This document shows positions 11,461-55,815 of a stretch of 64,000 bases of DNA, one piece after another. Made by a program: the position numbers and the translations under genes. Source of the stretch: Undaria pinnatifida (Eukaryota; Sar; Phaeophyceae; Laminariales; Alariaceae); NCBI GenBank assembly GCA_012845835.1, contig JABAKD010000017.1, forward strand, positions 5,375,651-5,439,650. The letters are read 5' to 3'. Within the stretch, counting starts at the first letter, position 1, and each line of letters starts with the position of its first letter. Under the pieces are notes generated by a model. It saw nothing but the letters and a program-made list of their open reading frames with translations. It did not search any database and had not been told where the DNA came from.

Positions 11461-13370
11461 TCTTTTTTTTTTGCAAAGGTTTGTTATTACTACCACATAC
11501 AGCACGCCTATCCTTTTCCGGGATTTTTTTTTCGTATGTGTCCATTCTTCTGTTGATAGGTTACTTACTTTGGTGCAGTGGTAGTACAGCCTGAAAGAAG
11601 ATAGTAGAGTGTCTGCGCCTATTTGTTTTCTGAAGTTGCACTTCAGCCCGTAACGAAAAATACTAAACAACGACCTTTTTCGCTTTGCGCATAGTCCGAA
11701 ACGAAAAGATACCACTAGTCAATAGTATTTAAGTCTCGAAGTAGAAAATACCTACGGCACTGTCAGCAGTCATCATGGTAGAGACACTCTGGATATGATT
11801 TGTTGAGGGCATGCGTCCGATTTCGACAACGTGAAAGCACCCGTGAAGCAAAGATAGCAGATACGCATATCCCGCCTTCCCGAGTAAAAACAGAGACGAA
11901 GCGCTACGCCAACCTACTGTGCGAGAAAAGCAACCCCCACATCTATCTTGGGCAACGCCGCCGTAACGAGAGATAGCTCTGCTCTTCTTCGTTTTCCTCT
12001 TCGCCCGTGACCACGCAGACCAATCAATGCGACAGCCTTCAGGCAGTAAACAAAGCTCTTCTTCTAAAACCTCGCCGGCTGAGATGGCCCCATGTCGACG
12101 CTTGATGCAAACCGACTTTGCATCCTGTCGACTTCGAACCTCCATTGCCACGGGGACAACAGTGCAGCCTCTTCATTGATGCCAAGTCCTCTTTCGTTTC
12201 GCCTCGAGGCGAAGCAGGGTCTCAATACTCTGTTCGGTATTTTTGTTTGATATACGCCAACTTTTCCATGACGGCGCATTTAACAACAGCAGGAGTGTTT
12301 CGCTTATCCTTGCCTTCTTTGTTGTATATGACGCTTTTCCTCCGCAAAATGATGACCTTCACATTCTCATGTATGTCCGTATTAAACTCTTGGCACTTTT
12401 TTAAAGTTCAATGGACGTCAAATCGGACAGCTACACCTTATCTTGTCGAAGTGCTGCCCTGCCCTACCCGAAGCAATGCGGAGCCCTTGTATATATTTTT
12501 CAATGGCCGAAAGAGTGAAACGTAATAATATCAATAGTCACCCCACCGTACAGATAGCCGTTCTTTCTTTTCTTTCTTCCTATTATTGCGTAGTGATTTG
12601 TTTTCCGTCCGATTTGTACATTTTTGGGTTTTCAAGGGTTCCCTGGGTGGCATGTAGTGTTGTCGGTTTCAGATGCGAGTCTTGAAACGTATGAACCAGT
12701 ACGGGCCTGGCACGTACTACGTAGTAGGCTGACTTGCGATGCCATCTGTTTATATATTTAGTGGATGCATGGATTGCTTCAGGTATGACATATACATGCG
12801 TATACCACTTTCGATTAAGGCTGACTTCCGATGTATTTTGTTTATAAAGAATGGGTTATCAATGGCCTGTCGTGGATTATTACGGAAAAGTTGTTATACT
12901 CCTATATCGTGTGTACTCACAAGTCACGGCGCTATAATACTATTTTTCATTCGACGTTTGTTTCGTGCGGCCGTTGGGTAGGACTGAAAGCTCCTTCTGG
13001 ACAGATTGTGACGGAAACACGCCAGTTTCGTCAGACAATTTTTACGCGCCTTTATTGATGATGATTCATTGAGTTTAATGTTGCACATGTTTTTGACGGG
13101 AATTTGTCCAATGATGAAGTGCGTCCGGCTTTAATCGTGCATATTAATGGCACATAGCTAACCGATATTATTTCCATCATTATTCGACCCATTCGGCAAA
13201 GAATCGAACTTTTCACAACCCCGGGATAAGCAGCCTTTAGCATCGTTAACTGCCTTTTGCTGATACTATTTCGTTGCCTGCGGGCATTTGCTTCGACGGC
13301 GGCTCTTATTCGGCCGCCGGTGAATTCCCCGTGTATATATATACATATAAATGAATAGAAAGACCGAGGG
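11460..13370. other. No gene supported
   Basis: The longest open frame is on the minus strand at 11729-12151 (140 codons), with no recognisable domain and no clear splice context. Bases about 12640-12850 resemble parts of 1-530 and belong to a dispersed family. Nothing else stands out. Confidence 0.4.
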
Positions 13371-13417
13371 AGGAAGGGAGGGAGGGAGGGAGGGAGGGAG
13401 GGAGAGAGGGAGGGGGG
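13371..13417 (+). repeat. GGGA tetranucleotide repeat
   Basis: Short run of GGGA units, slightly imperfect, ending in a G tract. It lies just beyond the inferred 3' end of the flavocytochrome gene. Confidence 0.9.
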
Positions 13418-13460
13418 GTGTACTCGATGTTCATGCATTGGCGTAGTGGTATGACCATAG

Positions 13461-46431
<32,971 letters not shown>

Positions 46432-47742
46432 CTGCAGAAGCAGAAAAAGTCGTAGTAGAGGTAGTGGCGGTAGTTATAGTGGTAGCAGTAGTGGTTGTTG
46501 TTGTTGTTGTTGTAGCAGCAGTAGCAGTAGCAGTAGCAGTAGCAACATACGTCGGCGGGGAGGGCGGGGGCAGCAGTAAGCCGGGATGGGACGGGGAGTG
46601 AGAAAAAAATACAACGGTTGGTTGAGGCGTCGTATTGATTGAGCACCGGCGAACTCGACGTGGTCTTCGCAGCATAGATTACCGATGTATGGTAATGATA
46701 AAATTGACCAATGAAAAAAATGCGTGCACGAAATACCTCTCTCTCTTTTGACATACTCTTTGCAGCACAGATTAATATGCCAGGTAACTTGTAGCAAACC
46801 CAAACATGTTTGAGGCCCATTTCCAAACACCAAACGCACGGGAAAACGATCTTATCAACCGTCTAGCAGCAGACCAAGGCTGCGGTAGGGCGGGGCACAT
46901 CCGTTTTAACTTCCTGATTTGCGCCACTGGCACTCGCGTGCCAGTGCATCTCACTGGAAAAATAAGTTTTACTCGTTTTATTAGGCGCAGCGTAGCTAAC
47001 CGTTCCATGCGGATTCATGTATAGCAAGACAAAAACCGCATTTGAACTGAAGGTTGCAAAGGACCACACCGGGGTCACTCGCGCGAGTGATCCCGAGTCA
47101 CTGCAAAATACGGTCTTGAACGCGATCCCCTCACCGTAGTCTTGGTCAGTATATGGAGCAGCAACAGATCTACGCGTGTCGGCGAGCAATTGCATGGGCT
47201 ACATAATCAGCTGCACACATTTCCTCAGCTTGAACTATGCCGGAGGGTATCTCATATCTGCGCATGCTCTCAAAGCCGAGGCGGCGATGTCTCATTCGGG
47301 CATACTTTTAAAGGTTGATGTAAAGCGACATCTACTTCGTAAACCTGCACACCTTTTCAGAGTCGATATCTAGCTCCTCGTCTAGCTCCTCGTCTGCACG
47401 TGATATGGAAGGTTGAGCTATATTGGAGCGTACCTCGTCTACTGTTTCAAAACCCGAGCTGTAGGCGATAGCTCATCTTCAAGGAGCTACAGAGGACAGT
47501 CCGTCTGAACATATGTTTTGAGGACGCGTGCTGTACCTGGTACACGACACATGAGCTGATGAGCTGTATCCATATGTCATAGTGAAAAAGACAAACACAT
47601 ACCCGGTTGGAACCTGGTACGTATGCCAAAATTGCGTCCACACAAACAGCAATACAATTTTTAGGTTACGAGATGGGAGCTGTGTCCTGGTGTGATTAAT
47701 AGTCTGTTTTAATAGCAACGACAAAACACAGCTGTCCCTCAC

Positions 47743-47856
47743 AAAAACGAAAAAAAGTTCGCCCACATCACAACACCAAATGTCAACATGCCTACAGCAG
47801 CATGGCAACCATCGGGGCAGTTGGAATAACGGTGATTCTTCGCACCACTAGCCAGA
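47743..47856 (-). CDS. Candidate upstream exon of the flavocytochrome gene
   Basis: One base, 37 codons and two bases between a CGCAG acceptor and a TT|GTGAGG donor. It encodes a hydrophobic segment (HAAVGMLTFGVVMWANFFSF). Its exit phase does not fit the exon at 46431 directly, so another exon would be needed between them. A hydrophobic open stretch at about 47530-47640 could supply it, but I could not make the phases agree. Confidence 0.25.
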
Positions 47857-48149
47857 CTGCGAGCAAGCTAGGTTGGAACAGCCACCCGATCCCCCCCCTT
47901 CCCAGGATCCAGGTGGATACATTGTTCAATCTTAGGTGGAAATTGGTTTGACTGTTGGATCCGTTGGATTCCGAAGGAAAATGGCAAGTAATTCGAAATT
48001 TGAAATTGAACCATCGTTTCTTCGGTCGATGTTTTGCGTACCTCGGTCTCTTTCGCCTCCTTGGAGGGGATATTTTGTCACCTACGAGAAGTTGTGGGTC
48101 ACTGCAGTGGTTCAATACGAATACGGAGGGATGTATATTTTGTGTCCTT

Positions 48150-49195
48150 TTGCCGGAGCACCGCAGACACTCCATGAGCTACCGCAGACCTTCCACGGGC
48201 TTCCACGGAATGCCGCTGCAAGTAGCGGAACGCCGTGGAGGCGCACGGCACTAGCCAAGGCAATTTTCACGGCAAGCTCCACGGCAAGCTCCACGGCAGC
48301 ACCCACGGCAAACCACGGCAAGCCATGGTCACCCATGGAAACGTCCGCGTAATCACCCATGACAACGCACACGGACGCACCCACGGATACGCCCACGGAA
48401 CGACCCACGGGCTTGTCCATGGAAACGTCCCCGGAATCCACGGATATGTCCACGGAAACACGCATGGTGAGACCCACGCCCAAGGCACAGCAAGGCTCAA
48501 GACCACGGCCGCGGACTGCCGCAGATGAACATTGAAATTGCTGCGGTTGTGCGTCCGCGAATTTGCCGCGGACTTTGGGTGTCTTACAATATTGCTTTTA
48601 CGAAAACCATGGAGCTAACGCTAACTCTAGCCCTAACCCTAATCCTACCCGATACGGAATTTTGTGCCCCGGCAGTTTCCATGGAAACTGCCGTGCCAGT
48701 TGCTGCGGACTTCCGTGGGCATGGTTGGTACGACGGAGTTGCCGCGGACAGAACTGTGGAACGTGCTGTGGCTATTGCCACCGACATCCGCAGACTTCCG
48801 TAATAATCGCCGCGTATTATGGGATTGCCTTGGCAATGGCCGCGGAAGGCCGCGGATGGTCGTGGAAATTCCTTTGGCTGGACGTCCGCGGAAAATGTCG
48901 TGGCAATTGCCCCACTATTTCGCAGACTTCAGGTGTGATTGCCGCGTTGCCGTGGCAATGGCCGCGGAAGTCCGTGGAAATGGCAACGGCAGCCGGGTTG
49001 CCATGGTTGATACGACCGAGTTTGCCACGGACAGAACTGCGGCGTGTGCCGTGGCCACAACCGTGGCATTTGTCGTGGAGTGCCATGACCCGTGGCACTT
49101 GCCGTGGAAACTCGTGGATTTCGACGGTAGCCCGCGGCAACACCCGCGGAAGTCCACGGAAGTGCCGTGGTCATTGCCGCGAACCTCAGGCAAAA
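48150..49195. repeat. Degenerate CCRYGG-rich minisatellite
   Basis: At 48160-48500 CCACGG and CCATGG recur every 6-12 bases (CCACGGCAAGCT and variants). From about 48670 to 49190 the same core appears mostly as GCCGCGGAA or TGCCGTGG, in the opposite sense. The long open frames across it (for example 48563-49492) reflect this periodicity. Confidence 0.75.
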
Positions 49196-49199
49196 AGTC

Positions 49200-51270
49200 A
49201 AATAATGTGCACCCATGCCCCATTGTTACGGAAACAACCGACTCAAAAAATCGATGCCCACGACGTGTTATCCTGCTCGACATGCGTTGCGCACCAGCGC
49301 AACGAGAGCAGCAACAATACGACAACAAAAACGAGGATCCGAATCAATAATCGTCATGCACCATGCACGTTGCTGCTGTGCGAGTACCGTGGAGCCTTCA
49401 CACCGCGAAACTCAACCCGAAAGACGTTCGAGCAGCCGACAAGCAAAGCGGGAGCGGTTAATAAACACTACCCTGAGAGCGGCTATAGTTGACCTTGCAT
49501 ATAGTACGTCGATGGCCCATGTTCAATCCTCTGTTACAGCATTTTAAATGCGCTCGCCACTAAACTCGAAATTCAAAACTCCAAGCACAACACACGATCG
49601 AGCTGCTGCACAAGCTGGCCTAGCCTGAAAAACGCTTTTTCACTCGTCCGGATATTTTCTACAACTTTGAATTGTTACGACTCATAGATAGTTAGTAGCA
49701 GTGTGTTCCTGAGTTTATAGCGCAGTTGCCGACGTTAAGCTTTTCGAAATCCGAGGTAGTTTCGTAAAAAACATGTAAAAACACAGGGAAAAACATTCCT
49801 TTTGGTTAAGCGAGATGTATATATATGCCGATACAAAAGGGGCTTCGCCGGGGGCCTAGAACGCCGCCGGTCGCAGGCTTGTGCGTAGGCACCATAAAAG
49901 GATGAATGGAGGTACGACACGATGCCAAGAGATAAATATACATACGATTATACTAATACTTTTATATCAACAATGGGGCGAGGAGCGAACGGAAAAGGAT
50001 CACTTGGCAACATTCTCGGCGCAGGGAAGGGACACAATTGAAAACAGAAGCCGGTAGCTGATACTGCTATACTTCGTACAGCACCAACAGCTTTGCCGCA
50101 ATGTAAACGAGAACAATGTGGGAGGTTGGAGGAAAAAGAAGAAAATGGAGACATACGAAAAAATGCATGGAAAAGCGATATGAATGCGGAGAAGGCAAGT
50201 AAAAGCCGAGAGTGAAAGCACGGAACGGCATCACTGAAAAAGCGCGACAACAACCACTGTTAACAGCTGCATAACAGCGTGAAGAGTTGCACAGGCATGT
50301 TGATAGTATTGTTACGCTGCCTGCAGAATAAATTGGATTTTGGTCCAGAACTGGAAACATTGGCACATTATTGGCATGCAATTATTTTCCCTTCAGGCAA
50401 GACATTATTACCTGAGAAGGCAAAGGTCGGTTCTTAATGAAGCGCAGGAAAGGAAGGGATACAATAACCCTTACATCATTTGTTTTCAAAGACTGCCCTT
50501 ACACAGTAACAACAGCAGCCCCAAAATACTGATAAATCGCAACAAAAATGACACAACACTACACGAAGTCCTCAATACACCCAAGAATAATTACACAAAA
50601 TGACACCGAACTAATGAAAACCACGCAAAGCCGCAAGATGTCACTTGAAAAATCTCGATAAATCGCTTAAAATTTGAGCAAAAAATACAAAATATCACAG
50701 AACAGTACACTGACACGTAGTCCTCACAATATAAACGTAAGTCACACGAAATCAAGCATTGAAACAATCACACAAAATGGCAGAGTATCTCATTCGAAAT
50801 TTGAAAGAAATTCGACAATTTTCGACCTAAATCGCAACAAAAAAATATGACAGTCGTACACAGCACTACACCAAATTCCTCACGATATACTTCGAAGTAT
50901 ATCAAAAACTCATACAACATCACGCACAACCAACTAAATCACACGAAGCACTTCAAATCGTAATTTATTACATCAAATGCCTCGAAATATCGTGAAATCA
51001 CACCAAAAATACACCAAACCACACAAAGATACTACACAAAATCTTCACAATGTCACCTGTTACGGCGGTCAGTCGCGGGAACGCAAAACAGTACCGTGGG
51101 TCGTGGTTTCATCCGCGGCACATCGGGCTCAGAAAAGTGGAGAATATCTCTGTGGGTTTCGGGATGGACGTTTCATTACGAGGACGGTTTCACTCGCGTG
51201 AGAGAAGAACGCATTTTCCAGGAGACAGGGTATTAGGTTGAATATCCAGCCCCCGCTGTAAATAAACCTG
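49200..51270. other. No gene supported
   Basis: An AT-rich stretch of about 50.5-51.05 kb with recurrent CACAAAAT/CACACGAA words. No recognisable protein or RNA gene. Confidence 0.4.
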
Positions 51271-52054
51271 ATGTTAGGCCATTTCTTATGCTGTCGGATT
51301 TGTCAGTCGAAAACGGCCTTTTTCGACTGAAGCCCAAATCGTGCTTTGTTACCCAGTCGAAAAAGGGCTTTCGACTGAGAATTCCGACTGGCGGATCCAG
51401 TCGAAAAACTCGACTTTTTCGACTGGATCCTCCAGTCGAAAAACTCAGTCGAAAAAGTTTTACACGTGTTTTTTGAACCGATCGCATCTCCCATCCCACC
51501 ACCATACACACACCCACACGGCCACACGGCCACACACCCATACCAGGTACCACAACGCAGTATCATACAAGGCGCTGACGCTGGCTTGGCTATCCCTGCT
51601 GTTGCTTCTCGCAGCAAGTTAGCGTGGCGCGTTCCTAGTTCCGCTCGCCAGCAGCGTGTATCACACGACGGCAGCAGCGCGCGGTCTCGATTCCATGCTG
51701 CCAACAACGGCTGCGCCTGCTGTAGCTTTGAGGGCTCTCGGCTGAGTGCAACTTCACGAACGTAGCCTTGGCGGCTTTCGGCTAAGCCCAAAGCTACCAA
51801 CTCGCTGGGACGAAGGTTCTTCGAGCCGTTGCTCGCGGAGACAGCGCGAAGCACAGAGCTGCCAACCGATTTCGCCTGCTGTACAGCAGTACTCCCTCAC
51901 ACCAACCGCCGCTAGGAAGAGCACAAAAACTATAAACCAACTCGACTGACAATAAGAAGAAGGACCAGAAGAATCCAGTTGAAGAGAGTCCAGTCGACAA
52001 GGAAAGGCCGTTTTCGACTGGCGGAATCCGACTGCATAAGAAATGGTCTTACAC
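51271..52054. mobile_element. Small terminal-inverted-repeat element (MITE-like)
   Basis: Left end 51271-51330 and right end 51995-52054 are inverted repeats of about 55 bases sharing CCATTTCTTATGC.GTCGGAT and CAGTCGAAAACGGCC. Inside the left part CAGTCGAAAA or its complement recurs about ten times. There is no transposase; no clear target-site duplication was found. Confidence 0.75.
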
Positions 52055-52189
52055 TAAAAAAAGCTGTTGCTCAAACAAGATCAGTCTTTAAACACCCTCA
52101 ATGTCAAAATAATCAAGTGAAATATGAACGTAAAAACGTGAAAGGTGAAGCCACTGTATGCATGTTCATGACAATGTTCGCTCGTAGGC

Positions 52190-52483
52190 ATGTATGTATA
52201 CCCGCGTCACCTGTGGTCTACGCTTGAAGACGCTGCTGGTATCTTGGAATTTGGTAAATCTGTTGCTGTGTTTGGTGGAAATCCCGGAGAACGAAAGGAA
52301 CGGAAGGTATCGCTGGATCTCGCTAATATTTACATGAGTACACTCCTAGGCACCCAGGTGAGACGAGAGAGTAAGACAGGGGGTCCGATTAGCTGTTGTT
52401 ACATGGTGAACTCCGGGAGTTTGATTGAGGCGCTGGAAAAATTTCGTCGAATTCAACTGAGTTTTTTTCATACTCTATCCTAG
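52190..52483 (+). CDS. Possible coding fragment, unrecognised
   Basis: A 97-codon frame with protein-like composition (DAAGILEFGKSVAVFGGNPG, later SGSLIEALEKFRRIQLS). A GTGAGA donor-like site follows CACCCAG at about 52367. No domain recognised and no supporting neighbour, so this could be an exon, a relic or chance. Confidence 0.25.
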   Translation: MYVYPRHLWSTLEDAAGILEFGKSVAVFGGNPGERKERKVSLDLANIYMSTLLGTQVRRESKTGGPISCCYMVNSGSLIEALEKFRRIQLSFFHTLS

Positions 52484-52532
52484 ATAACAATTTTGATGCG
52501 TTTGAGCGAGCTATTTAATAAAAATATTGTAA

Positions 52533-53320
52533 CGACGTCAGCTGTGAATTCGACGACTTTTGGGTCGGTACTCATCTTTGCAAGCTGCGTACTAAGTCGA
52601 TCGCCCGTCTTTTTCTAAGTTTATAATTCAAAGCCTAAAATTAGATGACATTGTATTATGTTGTACTCTATTACGTGTAAATACCAATGGGCATACCAAT
52701 AGTGATCTGAACACTTTGATTTACCAATAACTTATCATTAATTAATTGGTGTTTTACTTGGGAGTAGTAGGGTGGTACCGGTTTGGTATACCTTATTAAA
52801 GTAGCAATAGGGTACTAAAATAAACGGTAAAAAAGCAAATCCAATATACTGTTTTGACATTGTACTTTCTACTATATTTCTGTACCATGTACATGGCGGA
52901 TGGTTTGTGGGTGGATGGTTTTATCAGGGTTGATGGCACTTGTGGTATAATGCACGGGTAAAAAGTTTCTATAATGGTGGGTTTTGGCATACTTCGGAAG
53001 TAGGCAGCGAATTTTGAACGACAAGAAGCAATGCATCTGTTCCTTACGGCATTTTCTACTAGTATACTGCTTCTCCAGTATATACATGGATAATAGTTCA
53101 GGGGTGGATGGTTTTGTCACTGTTGTTGGTACTTGTGGTATAGTACTTGCGTAAATTTTTCCGCCTGATGTAGGTGGTCTTGTCATCTAGTTTTTTTGTT
53201 ATATGCAGCGTTTAATTTGTTTTTTCATTATATTATAAAATATTTTATATTTCGAGGACGTCAGCCGTGAGTTCGACGAATTTGGGGTCAGTACTCATAT
53301 TTGCAAGCTGCGTTGTCAGT
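52533..53320. repeat. Direct repeat pair around 0.7 kb of AT-rich sequence
   Basis: About 52533-52600 and 53254-53320 share GACGTCAGC.GTGA.TTCGACGA and ACTCAT.TTTGCAAGCTGCG. Between them lie TTGTGGTATA-type repeats. The ends recall the GCTTGCAAAGA end of the dispersed family seen at 43.9 kb. Confidence 0.6.
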
Positions 53321-54072
53321 ACTTGTAATCATTATTTATAATATCATTATTTTTTTTGGGGATTCGGGCAAGAGTATTTTTTCGTCTCGGCCTCAGCGTG
53401 CTGTTCGCGGAACTGAAACTCTCGGTCAAATAGCTTCGTTCGAGCGCCGTTTTCGAGGGGTGTATCAAACGCCCCTCACCGTGCCGTATCCGTTCCGCAC
53501 CTCGACGTGAACGCGGACGGATATCGAGCGAGACAAGCAAGAAGTTGCAAAAACATGGCATGTCGAGGAGGAATCCCTGAGATCTTCGCTGTATCTTCAC
53601 GTCTGCAGCGCCTGGATGATTCACAAAATTGGCATCATTTCCAAATGGTAGTTGCTAATGTTTTGTATTCTGCGGTGGTATAATCTCGAGCGTTTGTTTT
53701 GTTTGACATCTGCAGGTATTGAGCGTTTGTTTGTTTCGCTTGACGTCTGCAAGGCTTGAAGGAATGAAACAGGTAAAAGTCTTCGGGGGGCGGCTCCAAC
53801 GCCCCTCACCCTGCCGTATCCGTTCCGCACCTCGACGTGAACGCGGATGGACGCTGAGCGAGACAAGCGAGAAGTGCGTTTTTTCTTTGTATTTTGGGCG
53901 GTCTACGCCGGATCTATTCTCAGATCTTGGCATATGTAGAACTTGAACGAATAAATAAGGGGCATCGGAATCCAAATTGGCATTTAGATTTCTTCCCGAC
54001 GATGCTTTTCTCGTGGACGCCTCCAAGCGCTTGCCGTATATGTCGCTACTAAGTAATTGCTGCGTGTCGTTT

Positions 54073-54145
54073 CCTTTTGGCTCAGTGGGTAAAGTGCTAT
54101 TCATATGTAACCAACGAAGGATGTGTAGTGAGTACGATTCTCACC
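54073..54145 (+). other. tRNA-like module (A and B boxes), SINE-type
   Basis: TGGCTCAGTGGG matches the Pol III A-box consensus and ACGATTCTCACC is a degenerate B box about 43 bases later. Equivalent modules lie at 57495-57575 and 62405-62470. An RNA fold was not computed. Confidence 0.45.
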
Positions 54146-54359
54146 TAGGTCATACTTGGTATTCAGGAGCGTGCGCGCTGGGGACATCGTGAATGGTTAT
54201 GATAGTTGGTGTTCTTCTGAGTACTACTAACTGTTTGCTGCAGTAGCACGTGGAGAGGGCATATAGCTCCGGAGACCCCTCTTACGAAGTCGGTGAGAAT
54301 TAATTAACGAACTCAAAAACGTATTTTGTTGGATTTTTAGCATAGCCCAATGAGTCACT

Positions 54360-54420
54360 GAGTCGCGTGACAGTGGGTAGTGCTACGTGTCGTGGGTTCG
54401 ATTTTCACCGACTTCATATG
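54360..54420 (+). other. Second tRNA-like module, SINE-type
   Basis: GACAGTGGGTAGTGCTA followed by GGGTTCGATTTTCACC (B box). The spacing is shorter than in a tRNA gene, as if the anticodon arm were lost. Equivalents at 57800-57850 and 62680-62740. Confidence 0.45.
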
Positions 54421-54484
54421 TGTCTTTTTCAAGCGTGCGCGTCGACGACATTATCAATGGTTATTTTGGTAGTTTAACATATTA

Positions 54485-54552
54485 TGTAGCACTACCCACT
54501 GAGCTACTGAATCATTGAGAGATTAAGTAGCTCAGTGGGGGCAGTGCTGTAA
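54485..54552. repeat. Hairpin made of inverted tRNA-like D-arm sequence
   Basis: AGCACTACCCACTGAGCTACT is inverted as AGTAGCTCAGTGGG..GCAGTGCT, about 20 bp per arm. A related hairpin lies at 57930-57990. Confidence 0.65.
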
Positions 54553-54914
54553 GATTTCTTGGTCAAATCACATCGTTCGAAGGGCACTGTCCAACGCCTT
54601 CCTTATCGGTCCCCTATCACCTGGTTGTGGACGCATACTACGTACGGGAGGCAAGAAACACACCAGAGAATCGCGGCGACGATTATAGATTTTGGGTTCC
54701 TGGGCAAATCTTTTCCGAGAACGCGTCAACGCGAGGCGTACTAATCGACGTCACAGCAGCAATATTTTGTGGTAGTAATACGTATCTTCTTGACAACATG
54801 TCGTGTGCGCGAGCAATCGATGATACAGCAGTAAAGTATCTGTAATAAGAGTCGACGATATAGACCTGGTACGCTGTTTTCAAATCCCGAGCTTGAAGAC
54901 CAGCAGTTTTATTG

Positions 54915-55140
<226 letters not shown>

Positions 55141-55149
55141 AGGACACTC

Positions 55150-55815
55150 TTCCTCCAGCATCGGGTTAGCTATGTATGGGTAGCGGGGGAAAGGCTGGGG
55201 CAAAGGGACAAAGAGGGAGTGACAGTCCCGCTACACGCGCACGACGGTCGACCCTGTTGGCCCACACATACACGCGGTAAAGTCCGCCGTCCGCCTTGCG
55301 AGTTCGTACACCGGATTACATTGAAATCCACGCAAGGAGAAGATGCCACCACGTTAAGTTGGTAGTCAAGGACTTGAGCACACTTGAGATGCCTTGAAAA
55401 AAACCTATAATGCACTACCCATACCATAAAACCTATTGAACAAAAAATATGTTCTTGAGTGGTGGCGCTACCTGTGTGGTCGTACACTACTGGTGACGTG
55501 CGAAACAACGGCTTTCTGCTATTATTGAAATGTGGATCTTGATAACATCGGGAATATATTACATGACAATGTGGTCTTGTACTTAGCTTTCTACATGTGG
55601 TCTTGTAGACATGCAGTCAGTCTATCGACACAGAAGGTTTGTCTTAGTCGAAGGCACAAGAGGTATGGATGCGTGCTCCGGCTTAGAAGCGTTTTGCCGA
55701 GGCGGGCAAGATGGGCTGTTGAGTGTAAAAAAAGTGAGGTTCGTTGGGGGCAGTGTACGCCCAAATCTCTGAAGGGGTCCGAAATATATATATATATATA
55801 TGCGACCTTTCTCTT
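55150..55815. other. No gene supported
   Basis: Short unrecognised frames; an AT dinucleotide run at 55783-55801. Confidence 0.4.

Larger units (their letters stand above)
53370..54560. repeat. Composite dispersed repeat, copy with tRNA-like modules
   Basis: Carries the GGCCTCAG..CTCGGTCAAATAGCTTCG block twice in part, then two tRNA-like modules and a hairpin (separate entries). Confidence 0.75.

Noticed and set aside
11729-12151. 140-codon minus-strand frame as a gene or as the 3' end of the flavocytochrome
   Set aside because: No motif of the family, no acceptor in the required phase that I could defend, and no recognisable domain.
47447-47700. Hydrophobic minus-strand stretch as a further flavocytochrome exon
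   Set aside because: Two frames are plausible, but neither matches the phases of both neighbouring exons.
48563-49492. 309-codon plus-strand frame
   Set aside because: Mostly the CCRYGG minisatellite, with residues dictated by the repeat; other frames are equally open.
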